A stretch of 64,000 nt of DNA from Zanthoxylum bungeanum (GCA_019454045.1 SKCR01006514.1:186001-250000); one strand, 5' to 3'. Shown: positions 10,071-22,746, counted from the stretch's first letter. Made by a program: numbers and translations. The notes: generated by a model from the sequence alone, not told the origin.

Positions 10071-11281
10071 ATGAACTCGATCCTTGACCCATTAGCTATG
10101 GAACATAGTCAACCCTTAAATTGTGATACCCTCACATATCGTGATTTGGCATTGTTTACAAATAAGTTTAAGAAATTTCTTAAACCTAAGAAGAGTGGCC
10201 ATAACAGTGATAGGGATATGGAGAATAAGCCTAGAGAGAGTAGGCATAGCTGGAGAGAGTCGAGAGAGGATAGGGATAATAAATCCCGATTGTCCAGTGC
10301 CATGAATGTGATGGATATGGGCACGTTAGATCTGTGTGTCCCACATATCTTAGGGCTAAAGGTAAGAAAGCCATGGTAGCCTCTCTTAGTGATTCTGAAA
10401 GTGATGACTCTCTTAAAGGCAATTATATAGCCTTTACTGCTAGTGTGACTGATGAGAGAGAGATTGTAGTTAATGATGCTGATTCAGAAGTCTCTCTTGA
10501 TGAGTCTGTTGATGAGGATAGTCTTCAGATAGCTTATGCTGAACTGTTTAATGAGAGTTTAGCTATTAAAAAGACTAATTTAGAGGTCAGAAAAAGGCTG
10601 AAAATTGTAGAGCTAGAAAAGAATGAAGCTCAAGCTAAATTTGAGCAAAGCCTTTTGAGTGTTGGTGACCTGGAGGAGAGAAATAGAGGTCTAATTAATA
10701 GGGTCCAAATATTAGAAACTGAACTTGAAGATACTAGAACCCAATTGTCTGTATTTTCTAGTGAGAATAAAAATGTGGACCGTATGTTAGGAATTATTTC
10801 TGAGCCTAACTGTGAGAAGGCTTCTACTTCCAAAGCTGTGCCTGTAGCAGCTAAACATGACTTAGGCAAGAAACATGTTGAGTGTAGTCATGTTATTCCT
10901 CCATTTATTCCTCGTCCTGTGACCCAACCTCGATCTAGAGGTATTGTGGGTAAACCTCGCTCTCATCCGAGGTTTGTGCCTGTGTGCCACCATTGTGGCA
11001 AGGCGGGACACATTAGGCCTAAGTGCTTCATGCTTCACAAGCAAAAGAAGAGGCCTAAAAAGGTGTCACCTAGATTTGACTCTTCAAATCTAGCTTCTCA
11101 AGTTTCTGCACTAACCAAACAAGCTCAATTCTTGAGTGAGAAACTTGCTTTGTTGTCTGGGAACTCTCATGTGGAAGAGGCTCCTAGAAAGGTTTGGGTG
11201 AGGAAGCAAGATGAATTTCCATCTTCTTCTGCGTGTCCTGATGGACATTTTGAGAGTACACTTCGGTGTAACTCTGCTTGA
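10071..11281 (+). pseudogene. LTR-element gag with two zinc knuckles, one frameshift
   Basis: The frame opens at 10071 right after the PBS. The capsid-proximal part reads about 100 codons and then loses frame. The second part (continuing to the stop at 11281) picks up in another frame before its first ATG at 10334: a CCHC knuckle, CHECDGYGHVRSVC, can be read at about 10289-10330. An acidic serine-rich stretch (about 10395-10540), a long coiled-coil region (10560-10770) and a second knuckle, CHHCGKAGHIRPKC (10987-11028), follow. The break lies between about 10230 and 10288. Gag coats and packages element RNA in cytoplasmic particles. No protease, integrase or reverse transcriptase follows. The order knuckle, coiled coil, knuckle and the VWVRK near the end resemble SIRE-type copia polyproteins. 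Confidence 0.8.
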
Positions 11282-12926
11282 AAGATGCATTTTTATTTTC
11301 CCATTGCATGTGTGTGCGCGTGTGTTTTATGTTTTTGCACGTTTATTTTGTTTTCACAGCATATGGGTGTGTGTGTGTCTTGTTTTTGTTATATATCCCT
11401 TGGTATATAGGATGGAAACCCGGACATAAATTTCATAGCCGATTCCGAATGGACGGTAGTGTGATCTGCACTCGGGATACAAGCCTATTTATGTCTTTAT
11501 TTTTATTTGTTAAAATCTGAAAAATTCAAAAAAAAATTGAAATTGAAAAAGACAAAATTTATTTTATTTTATGGCTTGTTAGAGCTGAAAAGCTTATGCA
11601 TGTGATCCTGGTATGTAGGATATATGATTATGCATGTATGATATGCTTTTATTTTTCTTGATGCTCTATATTCATGAGTGTGTGTGATAAAAACCTTTGG
11701 TATATCTTGTGCTTGCACTTTCACATACACGTTTTTATTTTATCAAGGCTTGGTCGCATGTATGAGTTTTTGAATGGCAATCTAATCTCTTCAATGCTTT
11801 GTTTGCTAATAGTGTGACCTTTGACTAGATGACCTTGCTATCCCCTTGTAAAAGTAAAAAGAAATATATTTAAAAGAAAAATGAGACTCAAGTGCAAAAG
11901 AGCCAAAATGGCCATATTTCAAAAGATAAGGGCAAAAACCCTTCACTCGAAAGAGTTGTTAAAAATGAGCTCATGATATTTCTGGGGTAAATAATATAGC
12001 ATGCAACCATGTTTCTTATTTTCAGGTCCTAGTGGTGCTGGGTTTGAACACTCATTTTGTGGACTTGGTTTGTTTAGAGATGGATTTCTTTGGCTGTGTC
12101 CAGCTCATAAAATAAGGTCTTAAGCCTTGATTCGTTATGCACTTTATTTTCCACGCAAGTGCTTTATATGCTTTGGTGTTTATGTCATATGCATAAGTGT
12201 TGTATTTAGCCATTTAAAATGATGCATATTGTTTCATGTCATAAACAGCTGAATACTGACTGGGTATCATTGTATCAGCTTGAAATGCTGTTTCAGTCAG
12301 TTTTTGACAGAATTTTTATTTATCTCAGTATGTGCCTGTGTGTGCTTCATGTTATTGCATACCTATTTTTTTCTTTCCTGAGCACCTTTCTGAGTTTTGG
12401 TTTGCTTCCCGTGTCTTATTTTTGCTAACTTTATGTGTCTGTTAGTGAGGGGGAGTAATTCCTGTCTGTTTATGCTCTTGCATGTGTTTTCTCCTGTTCT
12501 CCTGTTCTTTTTTCCTGTTTCTTTTACCCTTTGTCATTTCGTGACAAAAAGGGGGAGAGTAATATATTAAGGGGGAGAGCCTTAATATATAGGAGAGAGT
12601 CGTAGAATATCCTTTAGATATCTCCGTTTTAAGGGGAGTTAAGATTAAGGGGGGGAGAGGGATTCTACGTGTACATGCATGAGATTTTTACCTGCGTTAT
12701 GTTTTACTTGATTATCCCAATGCTTTTCACGGTATATTGTTGTTTGTGGATGTTTCAGGTAGCAGGTATGTTGCTGCGGTGGCATTACTTTCAAGACTAC
12801 TTTGTTAGGTGTTAGATCGAGTCATTTTGTAATAAGTCACTGTTTGATGGTTGACAGTTGACTATTTGTTTTTTTGGGTCTATTACCGTAGTCTTTGTTT
12901 TAGGTAGTATTTTGTCACGGAATGCC
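11282..12926 (+). other. Non-coding interior of the gag-only element
   Basis: No pol-like motif was seen in any frame. The region is T-rich, with GTGTGTG runs near 11310 and 11370. A purine-rich stretch (about 12545-12660) repeats AAGGGGGAGAG-like tracts several times, and TTGTCACGGAATGCC lies just before the polypurine tract. These purine tracts resemble secondary polypurine tracts seen near the 3' end of SIRE-type elements. Confidence 0.6.
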
Positions 12927-12938
12927 AAAGGGGGAGAT

Positions 12939-14054
12939 TGTGAGTTCCATTTTTATTGGCATGTGTCCGTGACAAAATAAGTTCAATTGAGTTGTAATAT
13001 GTCGTGAAGATCTTTGTGCAATTGGACGGTTTTGGCTGCTGTGCATCAGACATACGTTCGTGGTGCGTTCGTTGCAGTGTTCGAACGATTGGCGTTAGTG
13101 CTGCGTTCGTTTGTGGGTTCGAACGTGTAGCGTTAGTGGCACGTTCTCTATTGGGTTCGAACGAGAGCATTCCAGAGAGCAAACGTTCGAAGCACGTTCT
13201 TGTGGGGTTCGAACGAGATCATTCCAGAGAGCATCCGTTCGTTGTGCGTTCGATTGACGTTCGAACGAGTCTTCACAGAAAGGGCGCGTTCGTGTAGCGT
13301 TCTAGTAAGCGTTCGAACGCGACTGCGATTTGGACGCGTTTTTAGCCTGCAAAACCCTATGTTTTCACCTACCTATAAATATAACACTTAGCCGCCATTC
13401 CCCTTCGGGTTGAAAAGAGCTGAAACACTTTTCCCTTGAGCCAAATCTCTCAAAGCTTTCAACTCTCTTTGAATCCACCATTGAAGACTTCTTCATCTTC
13501 TGTCTTCTTTATTAATGGTGTGATTCCATCTTTGTTAAACCTTCAACACAACTTAACCCAAAATCCCTAATCCTTTAGAGTTCTATAGGAGGAGTTTTGG
13601 TAGTCGGAGTTCCGGCGTTCAGAGGTGATACAATCTACTCAGAGACTTCAGAGGTTCTGAAGAAAACCGTGGGTCGCGGGCTTGAGGAGTTGCCTTGAGT
13701 TCTTGCAGTATAGAGGTACTTGAGTCGGTGGAGTTGCCACCATAGGTCTTGACCATCGCTTGTAAGTTTTTCTCGATATAGTGGATTCGGGTGGTAGCCT
13801 ATACCCGGAGTGGTTTTTTACTCGGAAGAGTTTTCCACTTCGTCACCAAAATCATTGTGTTGAATTTTGTGTGGTTTGATTATTTTTGCTGCTTTAATTA
13901 TTGTTATTGTTTTTACATTTGCAGCTTATTATTTTAGTTGGTTGATTTGTTAAATTGCCTGTTGCAATTCCATAGTAGCAGTAACAGGACTTGTCCTGCT
14001 TATTGTCTGTAATTCCGCATAGGGTCAGAACCTTTGTTTAAAATCGAATTTTCA
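12939..14054 (+). repeat. 3' LTR of the gag-only element
   Basis: Nearly identical to 8939-10056; differences are mostly one-base indels (for example in CACC(C)TACC and TTCTTG/TTCTG). It is followed by the AACAT target duplication at 14055-14059. Confidence 0.95.
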
Positions 14055-14059
14055 AACAT

Positions 14060-14902
14060 GCTGTGGATCTAATCATAAAATGTAATCCAACTCATACTCT
14101 TAATTTATGGTTTAGTGAACTTTACACATAATATAGAGTTTAATTTATACTAATATTTCTTTTGTGGGTAGCTTTCACTTGGCATGAATGATTATCACAA
14201 CCCTTCAGGTTCCTTCAATCTCTCCAGTCTTATTACCTTTCACCGAAAAGTGTAAGCACACACCTGCAACATTCTTGACTTTTTGATTAGGCATATAATT
14301 ATAAACACTCGATTAAAGTTTATTTCAAAGTAATCAATTATGCCCCCTTCAATTTTGACTTTCCCCTCACTCCAACTTTGCTCTTAATAAGTTATGGTTT
14401 CAGATCAATTAGTAAGATATTATCTGCTTTAAAAGTCTGTTAGTTTAATGGTCCAGTTCGCTCTCCGAATAGTTTTATTTTTGTATGGATTGTAAGTTTT
14501 GGGGTCTAACGTTCTAGTTAGCACACTTCAGGTGGGAATCTGACAAAACTAATCAAATATTGTCCGCTTTAGAAGTCTGATTGCCGAACTAGCTAGATAT
14601 TGTCCGTTTTAAAAACCCGTAAATCCAACGACTAGGCCTCCCCTCCTCATTGCAAACCTACCCAAAACACCTCCCATTAAAGGATTCACTTATAAGCACA
14701 TTGTAACATATTTCCCAAGTGAAGTGGGGACATTACAATAATAACCTGAGTTTTGGTTTTTTTAACTGACAAAAGATGGGATGTTAAAACAGTTTAGATC
14801 ATTTGAAAGAGAGACACTTAGTTAGTGGACAAAGCAGAGGTGCAGAGGTTTCAGAGCAAGCAAGTACTAAAGCTGAATTGCCAGTTTGTTTTTTTCAAAG
14901 CT
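14060..14902. other. Upstream region of the NPH3 gene
   Basis: AT-rich sequence between the retrotransposon and the NPH3 start codon. It must contain the promoter and 5' UTR, now about 0.85 kb from the 3' LTR. No TATA box can be singled out with confidence. Confidence 0.5.
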
Positions 14903-17900
14903 ATGGGTGTTGTCACTGTTGGTGAATTGAAGCCAAGTATATCTGGTAAGAGATCTTTTCGTCCGAGCTCCAGCATAAGGCATACCACTGAATGGTAAAA
15001 CTTTAATTTTCTCAGCAACTTTCTTTACTAGTTTCTCTTTTACACACTGTTGCTGATTTTTACTAGTTTCTGCATTTGGTGTGCATTCACTAACTCTCCA
15101 TTTGTCATATACCCTAACAACTTGATTTTGAAAAAAAAATTCTTGATGTGGGATACTTAGCAACACATAAATTCAGGTGAGAGGCTGTTCATTTTGACAA
15201 ATTTACAGGCTCAAGTTTCAGAGATGGTTTAATTTATATGCATTTTAGTTTTACCATGTCTATCTAGTTTCAATAATTGTTTTTTTGAACAGTCCTAATT
15301 CAAATCCTGTGGTCCAATTTGCTTTCCTTCAACAGCATTTTCATTAGATTCATTTCTTATTAGCCTCAATCTCACTGCCTTGTATATAGGAGAAAACAAC
15401 ACTTAATTTGTACACTTGTACCATTGAGTATGACAGATTCAATGAAATTTCCCCACCAAATGACAGTGTCACGCGGCTGCGCAACTAACATTGTGAATGC
15501 TAATAATGTTTTTGCCTATCAATAATTTCCTTGCTTTCACGATCCGCTGGCCCTCATATGTGTACGGAGGAATTGGACTCAAGTTCAGTCATTAAACATG
15601 ACAAATCTTCTGGCTTCACATAGCAAGCAAGAAATATTCACAGCTACATCCAGTGATTCTTAAGGGACCCATTTGATACGATTCCCTTTAGAACTATGCA
15701 GTTGAGTGAAATGGCAAGCACAAGAAGTTTTGATACTCAGTTTTATTTTTTACCCTTTTATAAAAAAATTATCTTGTTTTATGTAGCAGTGCTTGAAAGT
15801 CCAGTTGTTGTTTAATAATTGAGATGTCAATTTTTGTGTCTGGGCCAGATGTGTCGAAACATGAATCAGGAAGGATCATACAGTCCATAAGATTTTAGGT
15901 GCTCAGTGTACATAAAACAAGAACTTACTATATATAAAATTAACTTACTTTCTGACAAAACTTGTTTAAAGACGATGAGTTCAAGCATGGGTTTGCAGGG
16001 CTTTAGTAGAAGCTCTTTCACTGTTCCTAAATTATTAGCATTTACAAAAATGTATGCTGGTGTTTTATTAACTTATTTATTTATTTATATATAATATATT
16101 TCCTTCTCAAAGCTTTTTCAATAATCTAGTGGATATCTTGCAGGCCAATTTCTGATGTCTCTAGCGACCTTACTATCGAAATCGGAGCATCAAGCTTTGC
16201 ACTTCACAAGGTATATGGAAAATCTGGTTCATTTTAAATTTCAGTAATTCTTGCATATACATATCGCATATGCAGAGTACATAAGGAATATAACATTTCT
16301 ATTTTGTATCAGATTACTTGTAGTATTGTGCATAGAAAAAAATATTTCTGCAACAAGGGAAAAAGGTAGCTTCACTCCAAGACTTGTTCATATTGTTTCA
16401 AATTCTCTTGCAGTTTCCTTTAGTGTCGCGGAGTGGAAGAATTAGGAAATTGTTGCTTCAAGCAAAAGATTCAAAAGTTTCACGCGTTAATATCTCAGCT
16501 GTTCCGGGTGGAGCAGAGGCATTTGAGGTTGCTGCAAAGTTCTGCTATGGAATAAATGTTGAGATCACTCTATCAAATGTTGCAAAGCTACGCTGTGTAG
16601 CCCATTTTCTTGAAATGACAGAAGACTTTGCAGAGAAAAACCTGGAAGCTCGAGTTGAAGCTTATCTAAAGGAGATGGTGTTCCCTAACACATCAAACTC
16701 AATATCTGTTCTTAAATCTTGTGAAAGCCTCTTGCCCTTATCTGAAGAGATTAACTTAGTTAACAGGATTATCAATGCAATTGCAAATAATGCTTGCAAA
16801 GAGCAGCTCGCCTCTGGCTTGTTAAAGCTTGACCATAACTTCTCAGCGAAAACCGCACCCAACATTGAACCCGAAACACCCTCAGATTGGTGGGGAAAGT
16901 CTCTTGCAGTGCTGAATCTTGATTTCTTCCAACGCGTTCTATCTGCCGTAAAATCTAAGGGTCTCAAACAGGATATGATCAGCAAAATTTTGATAAACTA
17001 TGCACATAATTCCCTTCAAGGTCTTGTTGTCAGGGACCCTCAGTTGGTCAAGGGAAGTCCCTTGGACTCGGAGTTGCAGAATAAACAAAGGGTCATTGTT
17101 GAAGCTATAGTTGGCTTACTACCAACACAATCAAGGAAGAGCCCAGTTCCAATGGCATTTCTTTCCAGTCTGTTAAAAACAGCAATAGCAGCATCAGCTA
17201 CTACTTCTTGCAGATCTGATTTAGAGAGGCGCATTGGTCTTCAGCTAGACCAGGCAATTCTTGAAGACATTCTTATACCAGCAAACTCGCATGGAAGCAT
17301 CCACATCACACTGTATGATACAGATTCAATCTTGAGAATCTTCTCCATATTCTTGAACTTGGATGAGGATGATGATGACGATGGTCACATGAGAGATGAA
17401 AGTGAAATGGTTTATGATTTTGACAGCCCTGGATCTCCCAAACAAAGCTCAATTCTGAAGGTATCAAAATTATTAGACAATTTTCTTGCAGAAGTTGCAT
17501 TAGACTCAAACTTAATGCCATCAAAGTTCATAGCACTAGCAGAACTACTCCCAGACCATGCTCGTATAGTCAGTGATGGGTTATACAGAGCCGTTGATAT
17601 CTTTCTCAAAGTAAGCATCTCTTCCTTTCTCTCATACCCAAATGTGTTCTCTTTTCGACATTCTGATCATTAACTCTGCTTCTGTTCACAGGTTCATCAA
17701 AATATTAAGGACTCAGAACGCTACCGCCTATGCAAAACAATAGACTGTCAGAAACTATCACAAGAAGCCTGCAGCCATGCAGCACAAAATGAAAGGTTAC
17801 CAGTTCAGATGGCAGTTCAAGTACTATACTTCGAGCAAATCAGGCTTCGAAATGCAATGAGTGGGGGACATAACCAATTATTCTTTGGTGCAATCAACGG

Positions 17901-18231
17901 TCAATTCCCTCAACGTTCCAGCAGTGGTGCAGGAAGCGGAGCCATCTCCCCTAGAGACAATTATGCGTCAGTGAGAAGAGAGAACCGGGAGCTGAAGCTT
18001 GAAGTTGCAAGAATGAGAATGAGGTTAACTGATTTGGAAAAAGACCACGTGTCCATGAAACAAGAGCTAGTAAGATCACATCCCGCTAACAAGCTATTCA
18101 AATCATTCACCAAAAAGTTAAGCAAGCTGAATGCCTTCTTCAGGATCAATGGCATTAAGCCAACAGGAGGCAAGGCTAGTTCAGAAAATCGGTTTTTGTT
18201 TCAGAGGCGATGGCGCCACTCAGTGTCATGA
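14903..18231 (+). CDS. BTB/POZ and NPH3 domain protein, 4 exons, 631 aa
   Basis: Exons are 14903-14994, 16144-16210, 16414-17610 and 17692-18231, all with GT-AG introns and phases that join into one frame. The N-terminus (MGVVTVGELKPSISGKRSF) leads into a BTB/POZ domain (about residues 31-125, with LHKFPLVSRSG spanning the exon 2/3 join). The NPH3 domain spans about 211-495 (DWWGKSLAVLNLDFF to VQVLYFEQIRLR), interrupted by an acidic loop (DEDDDDD, about 365). A coiled coil lies at about 546-585. Length and architecture are normal for NPH3/RPT2-like proteins, which act as substrate adaptors for CUL3 ubiquitin ligases; NPH3 itself signals with phototropins at the plasma membrane. Sequence style is closest to the Arabidopsis At5g67385 group as I recall it. 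The start is chosen because the first exon continues in frame into the BTB domain. The gene looks intact. Confidence 0.93.
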
Positions 18232-18659
18232 CCATGTTACTATTTTTATGTGTGAATAAGTAAAAAGAGAATGTACATTATATGATATGTAGTGTGATAT
18301 TTGTGTCTAATTTTAATATTTGCCAGATTGCATAGTTTTTGAGTGTTTGATTCTGGGTTGCCATTGTTGGCACTGAATCAAATTTGTATGCTAGTTTTAT
18401 GTCTAGATGTGTGACAAGTTTTAGCAAAAAAAAAAATGCAATAGAATTAATTAGTTTTTCAATTATCACATCTTTCTATCTTCTAGCTTTACTACCAACT
18501 CTGGATATCATTATCATCAATTATTATTTTTTTTTTTTTATCTGGATGAATTTAATTTTCACAGTAAGTGTTTTCAGAAACTTGTCCTGTGGGGGTGTTT
18601 TGGTCATATAGTCTTAACTTTGAAGAAAATTATAATAGCTTCAGCAGAATAATGTAAAT

Positions 18660-18732
18660 GACTCCATGGCCCAATGGATAAGGCGCTGGTCTACGAAACC
18701 AGAGATTCTGGGTTCGATCCCCAGTGGAGTCG
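18660..18732 (+). tRNA. tRNA-Arg (anticodon ACG)
   Basis: A complete 73-nt cloverleaf: acceptor stem GACTCCA / TGGAGTC with discriminator G, anticodon stem CTGGT/ACCAG around the loop CTACGAA (anticodon ACG, read as ICG in the tRNA, decoding CGU/CGC/CGA), and T arm CTGGG TTCGATC CCCAG, which contains the B box. There is no intron. CCA is not encoded, as usual in eukaryotes. A T-run at 18735-18741 fits a Pol III terminator. Confidence 0.97.
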
Positions 18733-18734
18733 TG

Positions 18735-18741
18735 CTTTTTT
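18735..18741 (+). terminator. Pol III terminator of tRNA-Arg
   Basis: A run of seven T residues two bases after the tRNA 3' end fits Pol III termination. Confidence 0.75.
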
Positions 18742-18876
18742 TCCATATCGGGGATTTAACTGGTTAAACGACGACGTTTCGCGAATTGTCGCCTGCAAAA
18801 GCAAAAACGGCTGTTTCGACTCTCGAGCTTTTTTCCTCCTCACTGCGAGTGGAAACGGAACGCATATATAACGAAG

Positions 18877-19859
18877 ATGCCCACATCTTTATCTCGGCTT
18901 TTCAACGCCTTGCCCTTTTCAAAACTCTTCCGGTAATTTTTATTTTTATTTTTGAAAAAAAAAATTATTAGGTTTCGTTCATCTTGTATTAGGGTTTTGT
19001 GTTTTAATTTTATATGTGTGGAACTCGTATTTCAATTATTTTTCATTTACTAATTTGTGGCAAAATTCAGAAAGAATAATTAGAATCTGATTTTACTATT
19101 ACAATCTGGAGTATGTTTATGCCTATTTGAGGGTTCAATTTCAGTTAAATGTTGTTCAGATGATTGACATAGAGAACTCGATTTCTTTTCTAATCTGAAG
19201 AATTTCTTTGGACTGCCCGAATTGAAGCTTTCGCTGCGTGCAAGTTCCAGTTTTTATGGGGTATCTCCATAGAGAGACACTGCCCTTTATGGCTATGTGT
19301 CTCATCTAATCTTTGAGATGAGTGACAGTATGACTTTCATTTGTATGGTTGAAATGAACAGTTGGATTTTGGTTATTTCGTGGAATTTGATGTGTTCTGT
19401 CGCGTATCCATTAGCATTTCAAAGTGTGATTAATCAGTTAGTGTGTTTACCAGAAAACATGATGCCAGACTTAAATCTAACCTTACGGGATGAGTTTAAA
19501 GGTTACACGGGCAACGCCTTGTTTCGAATATGAGCTATCAATTGGTTTGTTTTCTATTATGGATGATAGGACAATTGGTTTGTACAGGTTTCCTCTTATT
19601 AGGATTTCGTGCTTTTGTGCTCTATCTGTTAATCAACAATAGTGGATGTTTTTTTTAATCTTATAGGCAGCTGGAGACAGAGATGGAAACTGTTGTTAAA
19701 GTACTGCAACCTGGACCTCTAGGAATCATAGAACACAAGTTCTCAGATGAGGAGATACAGCAGGCAAGTGCTACAGTTGAGAGAGCAGTTGAGAATTGGC
19801 GAAGAAATGCAAACCTAGACCAGGGAAGTGAAATCTTAAAGGATTATATAGACAAGTGA
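18877..19859 (+). CDS. Small conserved-looking protein, 82 aa, possible organelle targeting
   Basis: Proposed exons are 18877-18932 and 19667-19859. The intron is GTAATT...TTATAG and the joined frame is open for 83 codons including the stop. The shorter alternative starts at an internal ATG at 19683 (METVVKVLQPGPLGI..., 58 aa, ending LKDYIDK). The extra 24 N-terminal residues (MPTSLSRLFNALPFSKLFRQ...) have Arg, Lys and Ser, no acidic residue in the first 20, and alternate with hydrophobics, as in a mitochondrial presequence. The body is acidic and helical (DEEIQQASATVERAVENWRR). I do not recognise a named family, but the style matches small plant proteins of unknown function. The second acceptor four bases on (19670) would break the long frame. 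The tRNA gene ends only 145 bp upstream. Confidence 0.65.
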
Positions 19860-21980
19860 TCTACCATAAATGATTGATTAAGTAGATTTTTGTAGAATTG
19901 TAGGACTTTCTCTGTGCTGCAAAGTTTTAGATTGTCATTTCTGTCAAAATTTGGAAGAAATTGCTTACAGGTTTAATTTTTCTGTATTGGAAGAAATATG
20001 ATGTGCTTTACATGCTATTGGCATCAGTCAATATGTCTTTTACAATTGGCACCAGTCAATGATGTGCCTTTTACAATTAGAAATAAGCAAATATACATCG
20101 GTGTGACATTTGGATATTTGGACAGATTTTGTTGTTCATTTTGATACACGATGCTCAAACTCTGAGGATAATTCTTCACTGCTTGAAAATTATAAAATTA
20201 GTCTACATATTTCAGTTAATTAGAAACTCTCTCTGGTGACACTGGTTTTTTCTCTGACTCTAGCATAGTTGCCTATTTCATCCCGTTCTGATTCGGCAGT
20301 GGATGTTTGCAGAATTGTGAGCAGATAGAACATGATATCTCTGATTCTTACTGTTTTGTTTTCTATTCCTCCTCTGTGTTTTTCCCAGTCTCTCTTTTCA
20401 GTGCTGTTTCTAGATGCAAGACGGTTGAGAGTCGCCAGATTATGATTCGATTATAGAATTGCAAACACACTATTACACGAATTGTCTTTACTTAAAAGCC
20501 TTCCTAGATGAAATATGTAGAAATTTCTCAGCATATGACAAGATATCTCTTTAGATCTGAATTGTTCTGTAAATCCTTATTGAAGATTGAACAAGATAAG
20601 AATATCTGTCGATTTCCATCTCTCTCTGTAAACCAAAACTGTTGTTATCATCTTAGCTCATATCACGTGGAATTGTTGCGAGTGTCATTAATTGGCTTAT
20701 GCTTTAGGCTTGTTGCTTGTCAATTGATGGGATTGTGTTAATTATCTGGGACAGTTTCTGATTGAAAGGGAATCTGCACCAATGCATTTGCATTTTAAAG
20801 ATAGAGCTAATCTCGATTAGACTTTGATGAATTTTTGAAGAGTTTTATTTTCCAATGCATGTGGGTGCCGCTTGCTAAGGCTTAATTGTCTTTCAATTAT
20901 TGCGAATGAACATCTGTGATAGCAATAGACAATAACTACTATTTTTGGCTATTCCGCTGTAAGCGTGATAAGGTGTTTTGGTAATTCGTCCTATATAAGA
21001 GCAGTTTTTAACTAGTCAAATGATAGATTAGTTAGTTAAATATACAAAATTTTATTTAATATAAAAAAAAAAATTATAATTTAAAATATCTAAGTGATAG
21101 TTATAATTGTCTAAGTAGCTGTTTGAAAAACAACACCTTTAACAACATAATTTTTTTTTTAATATATATATACGAGGTGGTATATCATGTGCCTTGTGGG
21201 GCCCACCTGCTGTGAGAGAGATGACATATACACCCATACATAATATAATTTTCGTATATATACAGACACCTTTCTCTGACAATAACCTGCAAAAGTGGAG
21301 TTAATGAGTTAGATGAGTTTCAAATAGCTCAAGTATCTTTTTTTTTTCTTTTTTTTTTTGTCTTTTTTCACTCTCTCATGGCACATGAATTGGTCGAATG
21401 CCATGAAGCTAGCAGGCACATTTGTGTATTTGCAAATTTTTTTGAGTTTATAAGATAGCGTATATGTTGTTATTTAGACATTATTCCAAATATATAATTA
21501 ACATTAGTATTAATATTTATTTATATTCTCAGAAAATTGAACTGTATGAACACAAAATTAATTTTCTACGTTAGTGTTAATATGCACTTATATTATAATG
21601 TTTGTTTCATATATAGTTTATACATTAAGTGTAATATTTTATACCAAATTCAGCTTTAGCGTGTCATATGTGAGTAAGCAAATTTTGGGTTTAACAAGCT
21701 GTAATGATGTAAATGTCTTGCTTTGGACTCACTTTTTCTTGATATTATTTGTTTTATGAGTTCTTTTTTTTTTTGCGACTAATAGGGATGATAATGGTTA
21801 GATATTCGAATATTTTTCGAAATTAACTTTCAATATCTGATACTTATCTATAACAAAAAAAAAGTGATCGATATTTGTAACCAAAGCTGATTGAAATAAT
21901 AATAAAATTTTAAAAAAAAAATTAGAGATACCTGATATTCGATTTTTTTTTATTTTTTAAAATTTATTTTTATTATTACT
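19860..21980. other. Intergenic, AT-rich
   Basis: It holds the 3' UTR of the small gene, then about 2 kb without a recognisable gene or element. Short open frames look random. Homopolymer A and T runs are frequent from 21050 onward. Confidence 0.5.
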
Positions 21981-22267
21981 AAAGGTGCTTTTATGTTACC
22001 CTACTTCCCACGAGACCATTTGTCCTCTTTGGGAGAGTTCATGGCTCATCATCCCAGTTTTGTCATCATAGGAAGCCTCCCCCATGTGAATGGTTGTTGC
22101 ATGTTGGGGCATGTTCGACTCTCACTGTGACACTTCGAAATATTAGGAATATTGAGTGAAATTTTAGCATTTATAGAGATTTGAATAGAAAAACTCAAAA
22201 TCCTTTATATGATTCTTAAGTACTTGGCTTGATGGTACTGTGGCGGGGTTTAAGAACTTTATATGGA

Positions 22268-22272
22268 CTTAT
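22268..22272. repeat. TSD CTTAT, left copy
   Basis: CTTAT occurs directly before the low-coordinate LTR and again at 27685-27689 directly after the high-coordinate LTR, so the copia element integrated here as one unit. Confidence 0.85.
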
Positions 22273-22583
22273 TGCTGTGAAATAAGGATCACTCTTGGAA
22301 GTGTTTGAGGAAAAACCAATTCGTATTATTACTATCAAGAATAATACACAAGTTTTACAAACAAGAAAACTCACAAAAAAACCTCACACTTCTCTCTAAT
22401 CTTTCTACTCCCACTGGGATACGAAACAATGATCCTAAAACTCAGATTTATAGTGAAGCAAAACGTGTGCACTGTAGCAACACGTTTTGCTTCACGCGCA
22501 TGCATGAGTTGTCAAAGCCTTCACACTTCTTTCTTTGGTCTGCATGCAAACAAAATTGCTTTCGGTGCAACTTATTTTCAACA
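22273..22583 (-). repeat. Copia 3' LTR
   Basis: From about 22311 on it matches 27375-27684 almost perfectly (about four differences in 270 bp), but its first ~38 bases (TGCTGTGAAATAAGG...) differ from the other LTR at about a third of positions. Confidence 0.85.
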
Positions 22584-22746
22584 AATCTCCCCCTCGGTGA
22601 AGATTTCCCCCAAAATCTGAGCCGACCATTAATCATCCAAAAACGGATCCTCCAAAGGATCCTCCCCTGGCTGAATCTGAATGACTGCCTACGTACCCTG
22701 AGTTGGGATCAAGCCAATCGTAGTTCTATGTATCTGAAAAACAACA

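Larger units (their letters stand above)
8939..14054 (+). mobile_element. Gag-only LTR retrotransposon (TR-GAG type), young
   Basis: A 5,116 bp plus-strand element has LTRs of 1,118 and 1,116 bp, a 5 bp TSD (AACAT), a PBS matching initiator tRNA-Met (TGGTATCAGAGC at 10059-10070) and a polypurine tract (AAAGGGGGAGAT at 12927-12938). The interior codes only for a gag with two zinc knuckles (10071-11281, one frameshift); from 11282 to 12926 there is no coding sequence, so pol is missing. LTRs differ by roughly half a dozen mainly single-base indels, so insertion was recent. The gag style, the repeated GGGGGAG tracts near 12550-12660 and the PBS suggest a Ty1/copia SIRE-like parent (inference). 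Confidence 0.92.

Noticed and set aside
18861..18872. CATATATAAC as TATA box of the small gene
   Set aside because: It lies only a few bases before the proposed ATG at 18877, too close to place a transcription start before that ATG; left unassigned.
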